From positions 6,614,501 to 6,678,500 of the forward strand of contig NZ_CP095376.1 in the NCBI RefSeq assembly GCF_023008405.1: DNA of 64,000 bases. Reading direction: 5' to 3'. A program made the position numbers and the translations under genes. This DNA is from Amycolatopsis sp. FBCC-B4732. GTDB taxonomy: Bacteria; Actinomycetota; Actinomycetes; Mycobacteriales; Pseudonocardiaceae. Position 1 is the first letter of the stretch, and every line of letters starts with the position of its first letter. The notes under the pieces are model-generated. The model worked only from the letters and a program-made list of their open reading frames with translations. It searched no databases and was not told the origin of the DNA. This document shows positions 35,270-43,724 of the stretch, one piece after another.

Positions 35270-35990
35270 CTAATGTCTGACAATGCCTTTGTCCAGGTGA
35301 CCACGGCGTGGAGGACGACCGCTGACCGATAGGCGATGGCGAGCTTGTCGTAGCGAGTGGCCACCCCGCGCCACTGTTTGAGCAAGTTGAACCGTCGTTG
35401 GATCACATCGCGCCCTCGGCAGTCGACCGAGTCGAAGGCGGGTGCGAGCCCGGCCGCGTCCGCCTCGGCGGATCCGTAGGTGCCGCATGAGGTGCGGGAA
35501 CATCGACGAGTCCCCGGCCTGGCCGGGCCCGATCAGACTGACCAGTGGTCGGCCGTTGCCGTCGACGAGATGGTGCACCTTGGTGCTCCACCCGCCGCGG
35601 GAACGGCCGATCGCATGCTCAGGCGGCTCGGTCAGCAGATCCGTGTAGTTCGACCCAGCCCCCTGTGGGACGGGTGATGCTGGTGGCGTGCTGATGCGCC
35701 CGCGCGATCGTGGAATCCACCGACACCGACCAATCGATGAGGTCGGCTGCGTCGGCGTCGGTGAGCAGGCGCCGCAGGACGGTGTCCCAGGTTCCGTCGC
35801 CGGCCATCCGGCGATGCCAGGTCCAGATCGTCTGCCACGGACCGAACACCGCTGGCACGTCACGCCAGGCGATCCAGCACCGATAGCGGTAGATGATTCC
35901 TCGACCATCGCCCGCGCATCCGAAAACGGAAGCCTGCGCTTACCGGTACGGACCGGAAGAAGATCCTCGATCCAGCCGAAACTTTTGTCA
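35266..35990 (-). pseudogene. IS5-family transposase, frameshifted and internally deleted
   Basis: Read from right to left, the frame starts GWIEDLLPVRTGKRRLPFSD and shifts at about 35905, where one G appears lost (MVEESST in place of MVEGIIYRYR). It continues as VPAVFGPWQTIWTWHRRMAG and DADAADLIDWSVSVDSTIAR. Near 35660 it moves to a second frame (EPPEHAIGRSRGGWSTKVHH), which in IS427-type elements is a programmed frameshift. After RIRRGGRGRAR a segment including the middle of the DDE domain is missing, and the end RDVIQRRFNLLKQWRGVATR is in a third frame. Not functional. Its reading ends at a TAG inside the flanking CTAG. Confidence 0.8.
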
Positions 35991-35998
35991 GACGAGAC
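35270..35998. mobile_element. Decayed IS5-family insertion sequence
   Basis: A roughly 729-bp remnant. Both ends carry GTCTGACAA as inverted repeat (35275-35283 and complement at 35985-35993), and CTAG flanks both sides (35266-35269, 35999-36002), matching the YTAR target duplications of IS5-type elements. An 11-base direct repeat ACGAGACCTAG (35259-35269 and 35992-36002) also flanks it, so the exact right end is uncertain. The element is shorter than usual and its transposase is broken. Confidence 0.75.
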
Positions 35999-36002
35999 CT
36001 AG

Positions 36003-37352
36003 TACTGCAACGGCAGTTAGGTGAGTGGGTAGCCTCGTCGTTTGTAGTGGCTGAGGCGAGCTTGGTGTTGTCGTCGACGGCGGAAGCGGGACCAGGCCCA
36101 GATGTGGTCGGCGGCGTCGGCGACACGCAGCACCAGCTTGATAAGCAGACGCCTGATCTCCGGTAGCGTGAATCCGATCATGCCCGGCTCGGCGACGCCG
36201 GTTCCCCTTTTGCGACAAGGGATCGGGAGACCGCAAGCCAGGCGTGAGCGAGCATGGCCAGGGTGATGTGGGCATACCAAGCCCGCCAGGACCGGACCTG
36301 GTAGTGGTCGAGTCCGGCTTCGTTCTTGGCTTGCTGGAAACACTCCTCGATCCGCCAGCGAGTCCCGGCGATCCAGGCCAGGTTCAGCAGGCTCGAACGG
36401 CGAGGTCCGTAGCAGACGTAGTAGGCGATCTCGGTCGGGTCTGAGAGTGAGCGGCGGGCGAGCAGCCAGTGTCCACGTCCCGGCTGCCAGCCGATCCGGA
36501 TCGGCACCCGCGCCCAGTCGTACTCGCGGGGCCCGTGCGCCCCGGCACCGACCGACAGCCGCCGCCACGACCGAGCGGGCAACTGCGCGATCAGTTCGTC
36601 GGCGCGGGCTTCGCGACCGCCGGTGGAGACCAGGGTGTCGTTGACCTTGGTGGCCAGCACGTGCGCGGCGTCGTGGGCTTCCAGCCACAACCGCAGGTAC
36701 TTGACCTGCCCATAGGCCTCATCGGCGGTGATCCAGGTGAACGGCACCTTCGCGGCGAATGCCCGTGCCAGCATCGCCATGGCTTGGCGGGGTTTGGTCT
36801 CGAACTCGGTCCCGGCCGGAATCCCTGCTCGCCGGCACCGATCCTGGTCGGCAATCCACGGCTCGGGCAGATAGAGCTCCCGGTCGATCAGTGCATGTCC
36901 GCCGGCACCGGCATAGGCCAGGAAGGTGCCGATCTGGCAGTTCTCGATCCGTCCGGCGGTGCCGGAGTACTGCCGCTGCACGCCGGCCGACCGGGTGCCT
37001 TTCTTCAGGAACCCGGTGTCGTCGACGATCAGCACGCCACCGGGTTCGCCGAGATGCTCGATCACGTAGTCCCGAACGTCGTCGCGGACACCGTCGATGT
37101 CCCAGTCCGCCCAGCGCAGCAGCCGCTGCATCCCGTCCGGCGAGACCTCACCGGCCTGCTCGGCCAGCGTCCACCCGTTCTTCCGCTCCAGACCCGCGAC
37201 CAGCCCAGACACATACTCCCGCGCCCGACCTCGAGGTTCCGACCGCGCGAACCGGCCCGCAATCCGCTCATGCACCCGGTCCAGCTGATCCATCACCACA
37301 TCGACCACCACCAGGATGATCTACCACAACACCACTAACTGCCGTTGCAGTA
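36003..37352. mobile_element. IS701-family insertion sequence (complete ends)
   Basis: 1350 bp bounded by perfect 18-bp inverted repeats TACTGCAACGGCAGTTAG (36003-36020) and its complement (37335-37352). CTAG duplications lie at 35999-36002 and 37353-37356, as expected for the YTAR target of IS701. One transposase gene fills the element. The perfect ends suggest a fairly recent insertion, later than the adjacent decayed IS5 element, with which it shares one CTAG. Confidence 0.9.
36017..37311 (-). pseudogene. IS701-family transposase with C-terminal frameshift
   Basis: The main frame (36178-37311, 377 residues) begins DQLDRVHERIAGRFARSEPR and has the DDE catalytic text LIVDDTGFLKKGTRSAGVQR, FTWITADEAYG and GTRWRIEECFQQAKNEAGLD. 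It runs to AKGEPASPSRA and stops at 36178. The normal end of the family continues in another frame to 36017 (MIGFTLPEIRRLLIKLVLRV, ADHIWAWSRFRRRRQHQARL). A single-base loss near 36185-36200 explains this. All catalytic residues are before the break, so partial activity cannot be excluded. Start is GTG at 37311 or ATG at 37293. Confidence 0.85.
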
Positions 37353-37715
37353 CTAGCCGTCGAAGCGGAGCCGGGCGGTTTCGATGTCGCCGAGGTAGCG
37401 CTGGGTCCAGCCGCACATGCTGTCGACCGTCGCCCGCAGCCCCTGCCCCGGCGCGGTGAGCGTGTACTCGACCCGGGGCGGGACGGTCGGGAACACCTCG
37501 CGCTCGACCAGCCCGTTGCGCTCCAGCATGCGCAGGTTCTGGGTCAGCATCTTGTGGCTGATGCCCTCGACCTCGTTCCGCAGTTCGCTGAACCGCAGGG
37601 TGCGCTCGCCGAGCGTCTCGATGATCAGGAACGCCCACTTGTTGGCGACGTCGGAGAAGATCTCCCGCGCCAGCGAATCCGCGCGGGAAAGGTCCGCGTC
37701 CTGCTTGGTCACCAC
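37353..37715 (-). CDS. HxlR family transcriptional regulator
   Basis: 120 residues of the HxlR winged helix: DVANKWAFLIIETLGERTLR, FSELRNEVEGISHKMLTQNL, RMLERNGLVEREVFPTVPPR and VEYTLTAPGQGL. A Cys in SMCGWTQRYLG could be a redox sensor but is not the usual position. GTG at 37715 (or 37712) is the start. Divergent from the second RidA-like gene, which it probably controls. Its TAG stop is in the CTAG duplicated by the IS701 element. Confidence 0.9.
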   Translation of the reverse strand: MVTKQDADLSRADSLAREIFSDVANKWAFLIIETLGERTLRFSELRNEVEGISHKMLTQNLRMLERNGLVEREVFPTVPPRVEYTLTAPGQGLRATVDSMCGWTQRYLGDIETARLRFDG

Positions 37716-37807
37716 CTGGTTCCCCCGTCACCGAAAAGTGCCTTCTTCCGCATGGACCAAAACTCTCCTACGGTTCCTGGGTAACCACAAGTGACCACGG
37801 AGGAAAG

Positions 37808-38194
37808 ATGGCTGTCACCCTCGTCAACCCGCCCGAGCTGCCCGCGGTCGACCCCTACCACCAGGTGGCGATCGCCGAGGGGACGAAGCTCGTCTTCGTC
37901 GCCGGGCAGGTCGCCTGGGAAACGGAACTCGACCTGGCCGCGCAGGTCGAGCAGTGCTACGTCAACGTCGCCGCCGCACTGGCCGCGGCCGGCGCCACCT
38001 TCGACGACGTGGCGAAGCTGAACTTCTCCGTCGTCGACTGGACACCCGCGAAGATGCCCGCCCTCCTCGACGGCATCGCCCGGGGTGCCGCGAAGGTCGG
38101 CACCACCGCGAAACCGCCGGCCACGCTCATCGGCGTCGCGGCGCTGGACGTCCCCGAGCACCTCGTGGAGATCGAAGCGACCGCGGTGCGTTAG
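37808..38194 (+). CDS. RidA family protein, copy 2
   Basis: 128 residues. RidA fold: VNPPELPAVDPYHQVAIAEG, TKLVFVAGQVAWETELDLAA, QVEQCYVNVAAALAAAGATF, VAKLNFSVVDWTPAKMPALL and PPATLIGVAALDVPEHLVEI. The position normally R-x-C-V is LIGVAAL here, so the canonical substrate Arg appears to be absent. ATG at 37808 follows GGAGGAAAG. The stop overlaps that of the convergent GTPase gene in TTAG. Confidence 0.85.
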   Translation: MAVTLVNPPELPAVDPYHQVAIAEGTKLVFVAGQVAWETELDLAAQVEQCYVNVAAALAAAGATFDDVAKLNFSVVDWTPAKMPALLDGIARGAAKVGTTAKPPATLIGVAALDVPEHLVEIEATAVR

Positions 38195-39393
38195 GCGAAC
38201 AGCGCCAGCATTCCCTCGGCCGACCGCACCACGACGTGGGCCGCCGTCCGTTCCGCGTGGGGGCGGTCCGGGCGCTCCGCCTCGTGACGCCAGCGCCGCA
38301 ACGCGTCCAGGCCCGCGTCGTAGATCTCGCCCGGGTCCGCGTCCGGTTCCAGGCCCAGCCGGTCGGCCGGGGCCGTGCCCTGGGCGCCCAGCAGGCGGAC
38401 CGCCTCCTCCGCGGGGTCGCCGGACAACGCCGTCCGGCCGCCGCGGATGTCCGCGATCAGGCGCAGCTCGCGGAAGTCGTGGGCGGCCGCCGCGAAGCGC
38501 TCCACCCGGGACACCAGGCGGTCGCCGCCCGGGCGGGGCTGGGCCGCCAGCAACGCTTCGAGACGAATCACCGCCGTGCGGGCCTTCAACGCCTCCGCCC
38601 GCGCGACGAAACAGCCCGCGAGCGTGTCGCGCAGCTCGCCGAGCCCGCTGCGGCGCACCAGTTCCGCCGACAGCTTGACCCGGTCGTCGCAGCCGGTGCG
38701 GATCAGCGTCAGCGCCAGGCGGACGCCGAACATCCCGAAGCGCACCACCAGCGACCGCCGCGTCTCCACCGGGATCGGACCCGGGAACGCCGGGTCGGTG
38801 AACGAATCCACCGACAGCACGTGGCGTTCCAGCTCCTCCCGCGGCACGGCCGCGAACGCGGCCAGGAGGTCGAACTCGTCGTCGCGCAACGACCGGCCGC
38901 CGTACGCCAGCTGGCCGGCCACCGCGATCACGCCCAGGAACCCCGTGCACAGCGGGTCTTCGCGCCAAGCGCGGCGCGCGAGCTGCTTCGCGGTCAGCAA
39001 CGCGTCGATGCGGCCCGCGCCCACCTCGTCGGCCCGGGACAGCACCAGCACCGAGTTGACCGCGCTCTGCCGCGCGAACGGCGAGCCGCCCGGCGGGTGC
39101 GCGGCGGCGAGTTCGTCCGGCTCCAGGTGGCGGACCAGCCGGACGGTCGCGTCCGGGACGTCGTCGGCCGGGCCGGGGTCGTCGAGGAGCACGAGGTCGC
39201 GCAGCGCGCGCGTCGGCCATTCGCCGAGCGCCGCGGCGAGCGTCGACTTGCCCGACGAAGGCGCGCCGGTGAACGCGACGCGCAACGGCTGCTCCAGCCG
39301 GTTCAGGCAGTCGTGCAGGAGCGCCGAAGCCCGCGGGTCGTCCCGGTAGAGCCCGGCCGCGGCGGCCAGCAGGTCGCGGACGTCCCGCGTCAC
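38191..39393 (-). CDS. IniC-like small dynamin-related P-loop protein
   Basis: 400 residues. Walker A/G1 is canonical: VAFTGAPSSGKSTLAAALGE. A G3-like LLDDPGPADD is visible, but a clear N/TKxD motif is not: VLVLSRADEVGAG takes its place. The last 200 residues are helical. Its position directly after the IniA-like dynamin gene, with GTGA overlap, matches iniC in the mycobacterial iniBAC operon. Probable role: membrane remodelling or repair together with the IniA-like protein. Convergent with the RidA copy 2 gene. Confidence 0.7.
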   Translation of the reverse strand: MTRDVRDLLAAAAGLYRDDPRASALLHDCLNRLEQPLRVAFTGAPSSGKSTLAAALGEWPTRALRDLVLLDDPGPADDVPDATVRLVRHLEPDELAAAHPPGGSPFARQSAVNSVLVLSRADEVGAGRIDALLTAKQLARRAWREDPLCTGFLGVIAVAGQLAYGGRSLRDDEFDLLAAFAAVPREELERHVLSVDSFTDPAFPGPIPVETRRSLVVRFGMFGVRLALTLIRTGCDDRVKLSAELVRRSGLGELRDTLAGCFVARAEALKARTAVIRLEALLAAQPRPGGDRLVSRVERFAAAAHDFRELRLIADIRGGRTALSGDPAEEAVRLLGAQGTAPADRLGLEPDADPGEIYDAGLDALRRWRHEAERPDRPHAERTAAHVVVRSAEGMLALFA

Positions 39394-41168
39394 GCCGAAA
39401 GCTCCCGCCGCTGCCGTCCGGCGATCGTGCCGAGCTCGCCCGCACGCTGGTGCAGGCCGGCCAGCCGGTCGATCTCACGTCTGATGTGGACGGTCCGGCG
39501 CTCGCGTTCGGCGGTGCCGGCCATGATCGTCTCGCGCTCGTGGGTCAGCTCGTCGGCGAGTTCCTCGGCCAGCCCGGTGAAGTGGTCGCGCAGCCGGCGC
39601 TGCACGAGGCGGATCGAGTCGCGGCATTCCTTGCTGAAGCGGATGAACACGTCGTCGACGTGCCGCTGCGCCGCCTGCTTGGCCACGGCTTGACGGCGCT
39701 GCAGCCGCATGCCGCCTTCGTCCTTGATCGTCTTCGCGGCGAACGCCGCACCGGCGCCGATCGAGACGGGGTTGATCAGCGGCAGCCCGGCGAGGCTGGT
39801 GACCAGGCCGAACATCAGCACGCCGCCGTACGACCCGCGCAGGCCGGTGAAGGCCTGCTGCCCCACCTTGAACTTCTCGATCTTCGGCCGCCGGACGTCG
39901 TCGAGGCCCTCCACGCCGGATCCGTCGAGCCGGAGGTCGGGCAGCGCGCGGTCGTACTGCGCGCCGAAGCACGCGGCGACGGCTTGCGCGATCCACTCCG
40001 CCCGGTCGGCGAGCCACGTGTAGTTGACGTCGACGGCTTCGGCCAGCGCGTTGTCCAGCCACGGCGCGAATTCGTCCCAGACCTTCGCCGGGTCGCCCTC
40101 GTCGAAGGTGCGGTCGATGGTGTTGACGATCTTGCGGGTCCGTTCGCGCAGGTCGTATTCGGCGTCCGACAGCAGATCGGTGATCTCGTCGGAAAGCAGG
40201 TTCTGCCACTTCGTGTTCTGCCGCCGCAGGTCGTCGGCACGCCGTTGCGCGCGCTGCAGCAGCGCGGCCTGCCCGAGCCCGGCGTCTTGGGCGACCGTGT
40301 CGACGCGGTCGCGCAGCGACTCCACCAGTTCCGTGGCGGCGGCCCGGACGCCCACGGCGGCCAGCAGCGCGCGGGACTGCTCCGCCGGGCGCGCGGCCTG
40401 TTCGGCGATCCAGTTCAGCAGCTCGGGAAAACCGGAGCGGGCGTTGAGATCCGCGTCACCGGCCTTCGCGGCGGCTTGGCGGACGACGGCCGAAACCGGC
40501 TGGACGGGGGCGTCGATGCCGGCCTCGGCGAGCATCGCGCGGTTGCGCTCGGCCACCGCGCGCCAGCCCGGGGAGGCGTCGATCTTGGTCAGCGCCACCA
40601 GGACGTGCGGGCACCAGGTGCGCACGTGCCGGGCGAGCGCGAGTTCGGCGGGGCTCAGCGGCGCGGTCGCGTCGGAGACGAGGATCACCGCGTCCGCTTC
40701 GGCGAGCAGGTCGAGGGCCGCGGCGGTCCGCGGTGACCGCGGGTCACCGACCGGCGGCGTGTCGACGAGGACGAGCCCGGCCGACAGGAGTTCGCGCGGC
40801 ACACCGACTTCGACGCGGCTGAGCGTGCCGGCGGGGCGGGCGCCGAGTTCACCGGTGAGCCGTTCGACCGCGACGGGGATCCGTTCGAGGGAACGGCCGA
40901 CCAGCGTCGCGGCGGGTTCGGCGGAGTAGGCGATTTCGGTCGGCACGGCGGGGGTCGGGGCGTCGCCGACCGCGCACACCGGCGCGTTCAGCACCGCGTT
41001 GAGCAAGTAACCCTTGCCCTGTTTGGGAAAGCCGAGCACGCCGAGCCGGATCTGCCCCGGCGGGGCGTCGCGGCGTCTGCGCAGGCGCTCGGCGAGATCG
41101 GCGCGGCCGTGCGTGCGGCACGCGTCCATCGTCTCGTTGAGCACTTCGAGCCAAGCGGGGGCGGTCAC
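39390..41168 (-). CDS. IniA-like dynamin family GTPase
   Basis: 592 residues. GTPase domain (about 35-300): G1 LGVLGFPKQGKGYLLNAVL, G2 TPAVPTEIAYS, G3 GLVLVDTPPVGD, G4 VLVALTKIDASPG. The P-loop reads GKG, where the usual Ser/Thr after GK is replaced by Gly. The rest is a long helical stalk (ALLQRAQRRADDLRRQNTKW, EYDLRERTRKIVNTIDRTFD), a hydrophobic paddle-like segment (GVLMFGLVTSLAGLPLINPV, SIGAGAAFAAKTI) and a final coiled coil, as in bacterial dynamin-like proteins. GTG at 41168 is the chosen start; there is no strong ribosome binding site. Second gene of the iniBAC-like operon. Confidence 0.8.
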   Translation of the reverse strand: MTAPAWLEVLNETMDACRTHGRADLAERLRRRRDAPPGQIRLGVLGFPKQGKGYLLNAVLNAPVCAVGDAPTPAVPTEIAYSAEPAATLVGRSLERIPVAVERLTGELGARPAGTLSRVEVGVPRELLSAGLVLVDTPPVGDPRSPRTAAALDLLAEADAVILVSDATAPLSPAELALARHVRTWCPHVLVALTKIDASPGWRAVAERNRAMLAEAGIDAPVQPVSAVVRQAAAKAGDADLNARSGFPELLNWIAEQAARPAEQSRALLAAVGVRAAATELVESLRDRVDTVAQDAGLGQAALLQRAQRRADDLRRQNTKWQNLLSDEITDLLSDAEYDLRERTRKIVNTIDRTFDEGDPAKVWDEFAPWLDNALAEAVDVNYTWLADRAEWIAQAVAACFGAQYDRALPDLRLDGSGVEGLDDVRRPKIEKFKVGQQAFTGLRGSYGGVLMFGLVTSLAGLPLINPVSIGAGAAFAAKTIKDEGGMRLQRRQAVAKQAAQRHVDDVFIRFSKECRDSIRLVQRRLRDHFTGLAEELADELTHERETIMAGTAERERRTVHIRREIDRLAGLHQRAGELGTIAGRQRRELSA

Positions 41169-41269
41169 AGCGAAGGAGTGTCCCCGGTTTACTCCCCGTG
41201 CGCACACCGGGTGCCCGTCCCGCGGTCGCACCCAGACCGCGGGACGGGCACCGGTGACCGGTTCGGGGC

Positions 41270-42277
41270 TCAGTGCCCGATGTGGAGGTCGTTGCCCGTG
41301 GCGACGTCGCCGAGGTGCAGGTTGCCCAGCACGTTGTGGCTGGTGTCCGCGACGTCGGAGACGACGTCATGCACCGCGGAGCTGTTGCCGCTGGCCAGCT
41401 CGCCGACCTGGCCGAGGGCGTTGTGGTCGACGTTGATGCCGGTGGCGTTCGTCACGGCACCGGTGACGTCGCCGACACCGTGGACGGCCGAGGCGACCTC
41501 GCCGGTGACGTGCTTGACGTCGATGTCCGAGGTGCCCTTGAGGACGCCGGTGAAGTCACCGATGTGGCCGGTGACCGCGCCGACGGTGCTGTTCAGGTCA
41601 CCGCTGACGTCGCCGATGTGCGTGGTGGTCTCGTAAACCGGCGCGGTCGCGTTGTTCGACAGGTTGCCGACGACGTCGCTGCCGAGGTGCGCGACCTCGC
41701 CGGTGGCGCCGACGACCGCGCTGTGGTCGACGTCGGTGACCGAGTACACGAGGTTGCCCGCGACCTGGACCGCGTCGAGGCTGGAGCCGAGGTCGCCCGC
41801 GGTGCCGAAGGCGCCGGTCGGGTCGCCGGCCAGGGCGGTGACGCCGGCGGCCGTGGTGGTGAGGTCGTTCACGCCGGGCAGCGCGCCGACGCCCGGGACG
41901 GCGGCGGGCAGGCCCAGGTCGCCGATGGCCGGCAGCTCGGTGCCGAGGTCGCCGACACCCGGCAGCGCCGAGGTGGCCGGCAGGCCGAGGCCCGCGGTGA
42001 GGGCGGTGAGCTGGTCGATCGCGCCCTGGATGCCCGGGGCGTCGGTGCCGACGCCGGACAGGCCGCCGATGGCCGGGAGGCTGTCCACGGCGGGGAGGCT
42101 GTCGACCGGCACGAAGTCGAGCACCAGCGGGATGACCTCGTGCACGTCGGCGGCGCTGACGTCGCCGAGACCGGCGGCGGCGAGCACGCCCTGCGGGTCC
42201 GTCCCGAAGGCCGCCAGCGCGGTCGGGTCGTTGAGCAGGTTCAGCGCGAAATCGTGCAACGTCTGCACGGAGTCCAT
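41270..42277 (-). CDS. IniB-like protein (IniB N-terminal domain, glycine/alanine-rich)
   Basis: 335 residues. The first 50 residues are the IniB N-terminal domain (MDSVQTLHDFALNLLNDPTA, DPQGVLAAAGLGDVSAADVH). The rest is low-complexity and rich in Gly, Val, Ala and Asp, with repeated short motifs (LPAVDSLPAIGGL, VGDLGTELPAIGDLGLP, THIGDVSGDLN, HIGDFTGVL, VHGVGDVTGAV). No Cys, no signal peptide, no clear membrane helix. In mycobacteria IniB belongs to the isoniazid-inducible envelope-stress operon. ATG at 42277 has AGGAG. First gene of the minus-strand operon; 101 bases separate it from the IniA-like gene. Confidence 0.85.
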   Translation of the reverse strand: MDSVQTLHDFALNLLNDPTALAAFGTDPQGVLAAAGLGDVSAADVHEVIPLVLDFVPVDSLPAVDSLPAIGGLSGVGTDAPGIQGAIDQLTALTAGLGLPATSALPGVGDLGTELPAIGDLGLPAAVPGVGALPGVNDLTTTAAGVTALAGDPTGAFGTAGDLGSSLDAVQVAGNLVYSVTDVDHSAVVGATGEVAHLGSDVVGNLSNNATAPVYETTTHIGDVSGDLNSTVGAVTGHIGDFTGVLKGTSDIDVKHVTGEVASAVHGVGDVTGAVTNATGINVDHNALGQVGELASGNSSAVHDVVSDVADTSHNVLGNLHLGDVATGNDLHIGH

Positions 42278-42581
42278 GGGGTTTCTCCTGGTCCGGTGGT
42301 TCGGGGGACGGCATCGGCCGCAAGGACCGCTGCTCTCCGTCATCAAGGTAGGGAGCCGACCCCCCAGCGCACATCGGGGATCACTCCGAGTCGCAGTCCG
42401 GTCAGCCGATAGGGGATCGATATGTCATCGTTAGGGAGTTAGGGGCTCATCCGAGACGCGCTCAGTTGGGTTAAATCCCCCCAGGCCCTTGATTGACTAA
42501 CCCGTTTGGGTGAGGATGCCCCGAGCCCTAGGGGGATTCCGTACCCCTGATCAGCCCCCGCGAGGTGAGGAGGAACCGCCG
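42278..42581. promoter_or_regulatory. Divergent control region of the iniBAC-like locus
   Basis: 304 bases between iniB and the Hsp70-like gene. A GGGGAT motif recurs: ATCGGGGATC (42373-42382), ATAGGGGATC (42409-42418), TAGGGGGATT (42530-42539), and inverted as CCCCTGATC (42544-42552). Two of these are 36 bases apart. They are candidate binding sites for the LuxR-type regulator encoded downstream. Core promoters are not clear. Confidence 0.45.
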
Positions 42582-43724
42582 TTGCCCTACGTCCTCGGGA
42601 TCGATGTGGCACAGGCGCGGACCCACGCCGCGACCTGCCGCCGTCAAGGCACCGGCTGGGGCGAGCCCGAACCCCTCTGGCTGGGCGAACGGTCCCCGGC
42701 CGCGGCGTCCGCGCTGTTCCTGGACGACGAGGGGTACCTGCTCACCGGGGACGCGGCCGCGCAGGCCGGCGCCCGGGTCCCGTCCCGGCTGCTCACCGGT
42801 TTCCACCGGCGGATCGGCGATGACGTGCCGATGCTCGTCGAAGGCGAGGCGTTCCCGCCCGAGACGCTGACCACCGTGCTCGTCGAGGGGATCGCCGAGC
42901 ACGCCGCGGACCTCTTCGGCGGGCCACCGGACCACCTGGTGCTGACCCACCCCGGCGACTGGGGCGGCTACCGCCGTGACGTGCTGCGGCGGGCACTGGC
43001 CGGCGCCGGGTTCACCGCCGTCACGCTGGTCCCCGGCTCGATCGCCGCGCTCGGCGCGCACCTGGCCGTGCCCGGCCCCGGCGCGACCGCGGCCGGGGTG
43101 TGCGAGTTCGGCGCCGACGGCGTGAGCGTCACGCTGGCGACGGCGACCGCCGCCAGCGGCTGGCAGCCCGGCACGAGCGCCGAAGGCGTGGCCCCGGCGG
43201 CCGCGCTGAGCACGCTGTTCGCCCTCGCCGGCGCGGCGTCGACGTCGCCCCGGGGGCTCGCCGGCGTGGTGTTCTGCGGCGACGTGCCTCCGCACGCGCT
43301 GCCCGCCCGGCCGCCGTGCCCGATGTTCGCGGGACCGGTTCCGCCGGCGACCGCCGCGCTCGGTGCGGCCGCCCTCGCGGTGCTGCGCGCCGAGGGCCGC
43401 GGCGGTCCCCTGGAACCCCCGGCCGTCGAGACCACCCTGCTCCCCCAGGTGGACACGCTCGGTGAGCTCGGCGAGCGGCCGCCCCGGCCGCCGGTCGACA
43501 TCACGCCGTTCGAACTGCCCGAGCGCGCCACCCCGATGAACCTGTTCCGGCGGCGGCGCCCCCTCGCCGCCGCGATCCTGCTGCTCGCCGCCGGCGTCTC
43601 CGCCGGCGCGATCACTCTCACCGCCCGTGAAGCCACCGCGGGCCCCGGCACCTCCCCCGCTCCCTCCCCCGCCCCGAGCCACTGCGCCCGCCCCGGCGCC
43701 CCCTCCGGTGAAGGTCACTGTTGA
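42582..43724 (+). CDS. Hsp70-like (actin-fold ATPase) membrane-anchored protein
   Basis: 380 residues. The N-terminus YVLGIDVAQARTHAATCRRQ is a phosphate-1-like motif of the Hsp70/actin fold. PDHLVLTHPGDWGGYRRDVL, ALAGAGFTAVTLVPGSIAAL and GVCEFGADGVSVTLA match the Hsp70 ATPase lobes, although the substrate-binding domain is absent. A transmembrane helix (LAAAILLLAAGVSAGAITLT) and a short Pro/Ser-rich outer tail follow. TTG at 42582 is the likely start because GAGGAGGA lies 7 bases before it. The stop overlaps the next gene (TTGA). Probably a sensor or partner of the LuxR regulator. Confidence 0.75.
   Translation: MPYVLGIDVAQARTHAATCRRQGTGWGEPEPLWLGERSPAAASALFLDDEGYLLTGDAAAQAGARVPSRLLTGFHRRIGDDVPMLVEGEAFPPETLTTVLVEGIAEHAADLFGGPPDHLVLTHPGDWGGYRRDVLRRALAGAGFTAVTLVPGSIAALGAHLAVPGPGATAAGVCEFGADGVSVTLATATAASGWQPGTSAEGVAPAAALSTLFALAGAASTSPRGLAGVVFCGDVPPHALPARPPCPMFAGPVPPATAALGAAALAVLRAEGRGGPLEPPAVETTLLPQVDTLGELGERPPRPPVDITPFELPERATPMNLFRRRRPLAAAILLLAAGVSAGAITLTAREATAGPGTSPAPSPAPSHCARPGAPSGEGHC

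Noticed and set aside
36003..37352. Composite transposon formed by the two adjacent insertion sequences
   Set aside because: The elements belong to different families, have no cargo between them and share only a CTAG target copy; two independent insertions explain the structure.
41273..42412. Plus-strand open frame antisense to the IniB-like gene
   Set aside because: Repetitive Ala/Gly/Asp/Arg text mirrors the low-complexity coding sequence on the other strand; no start signal or family.
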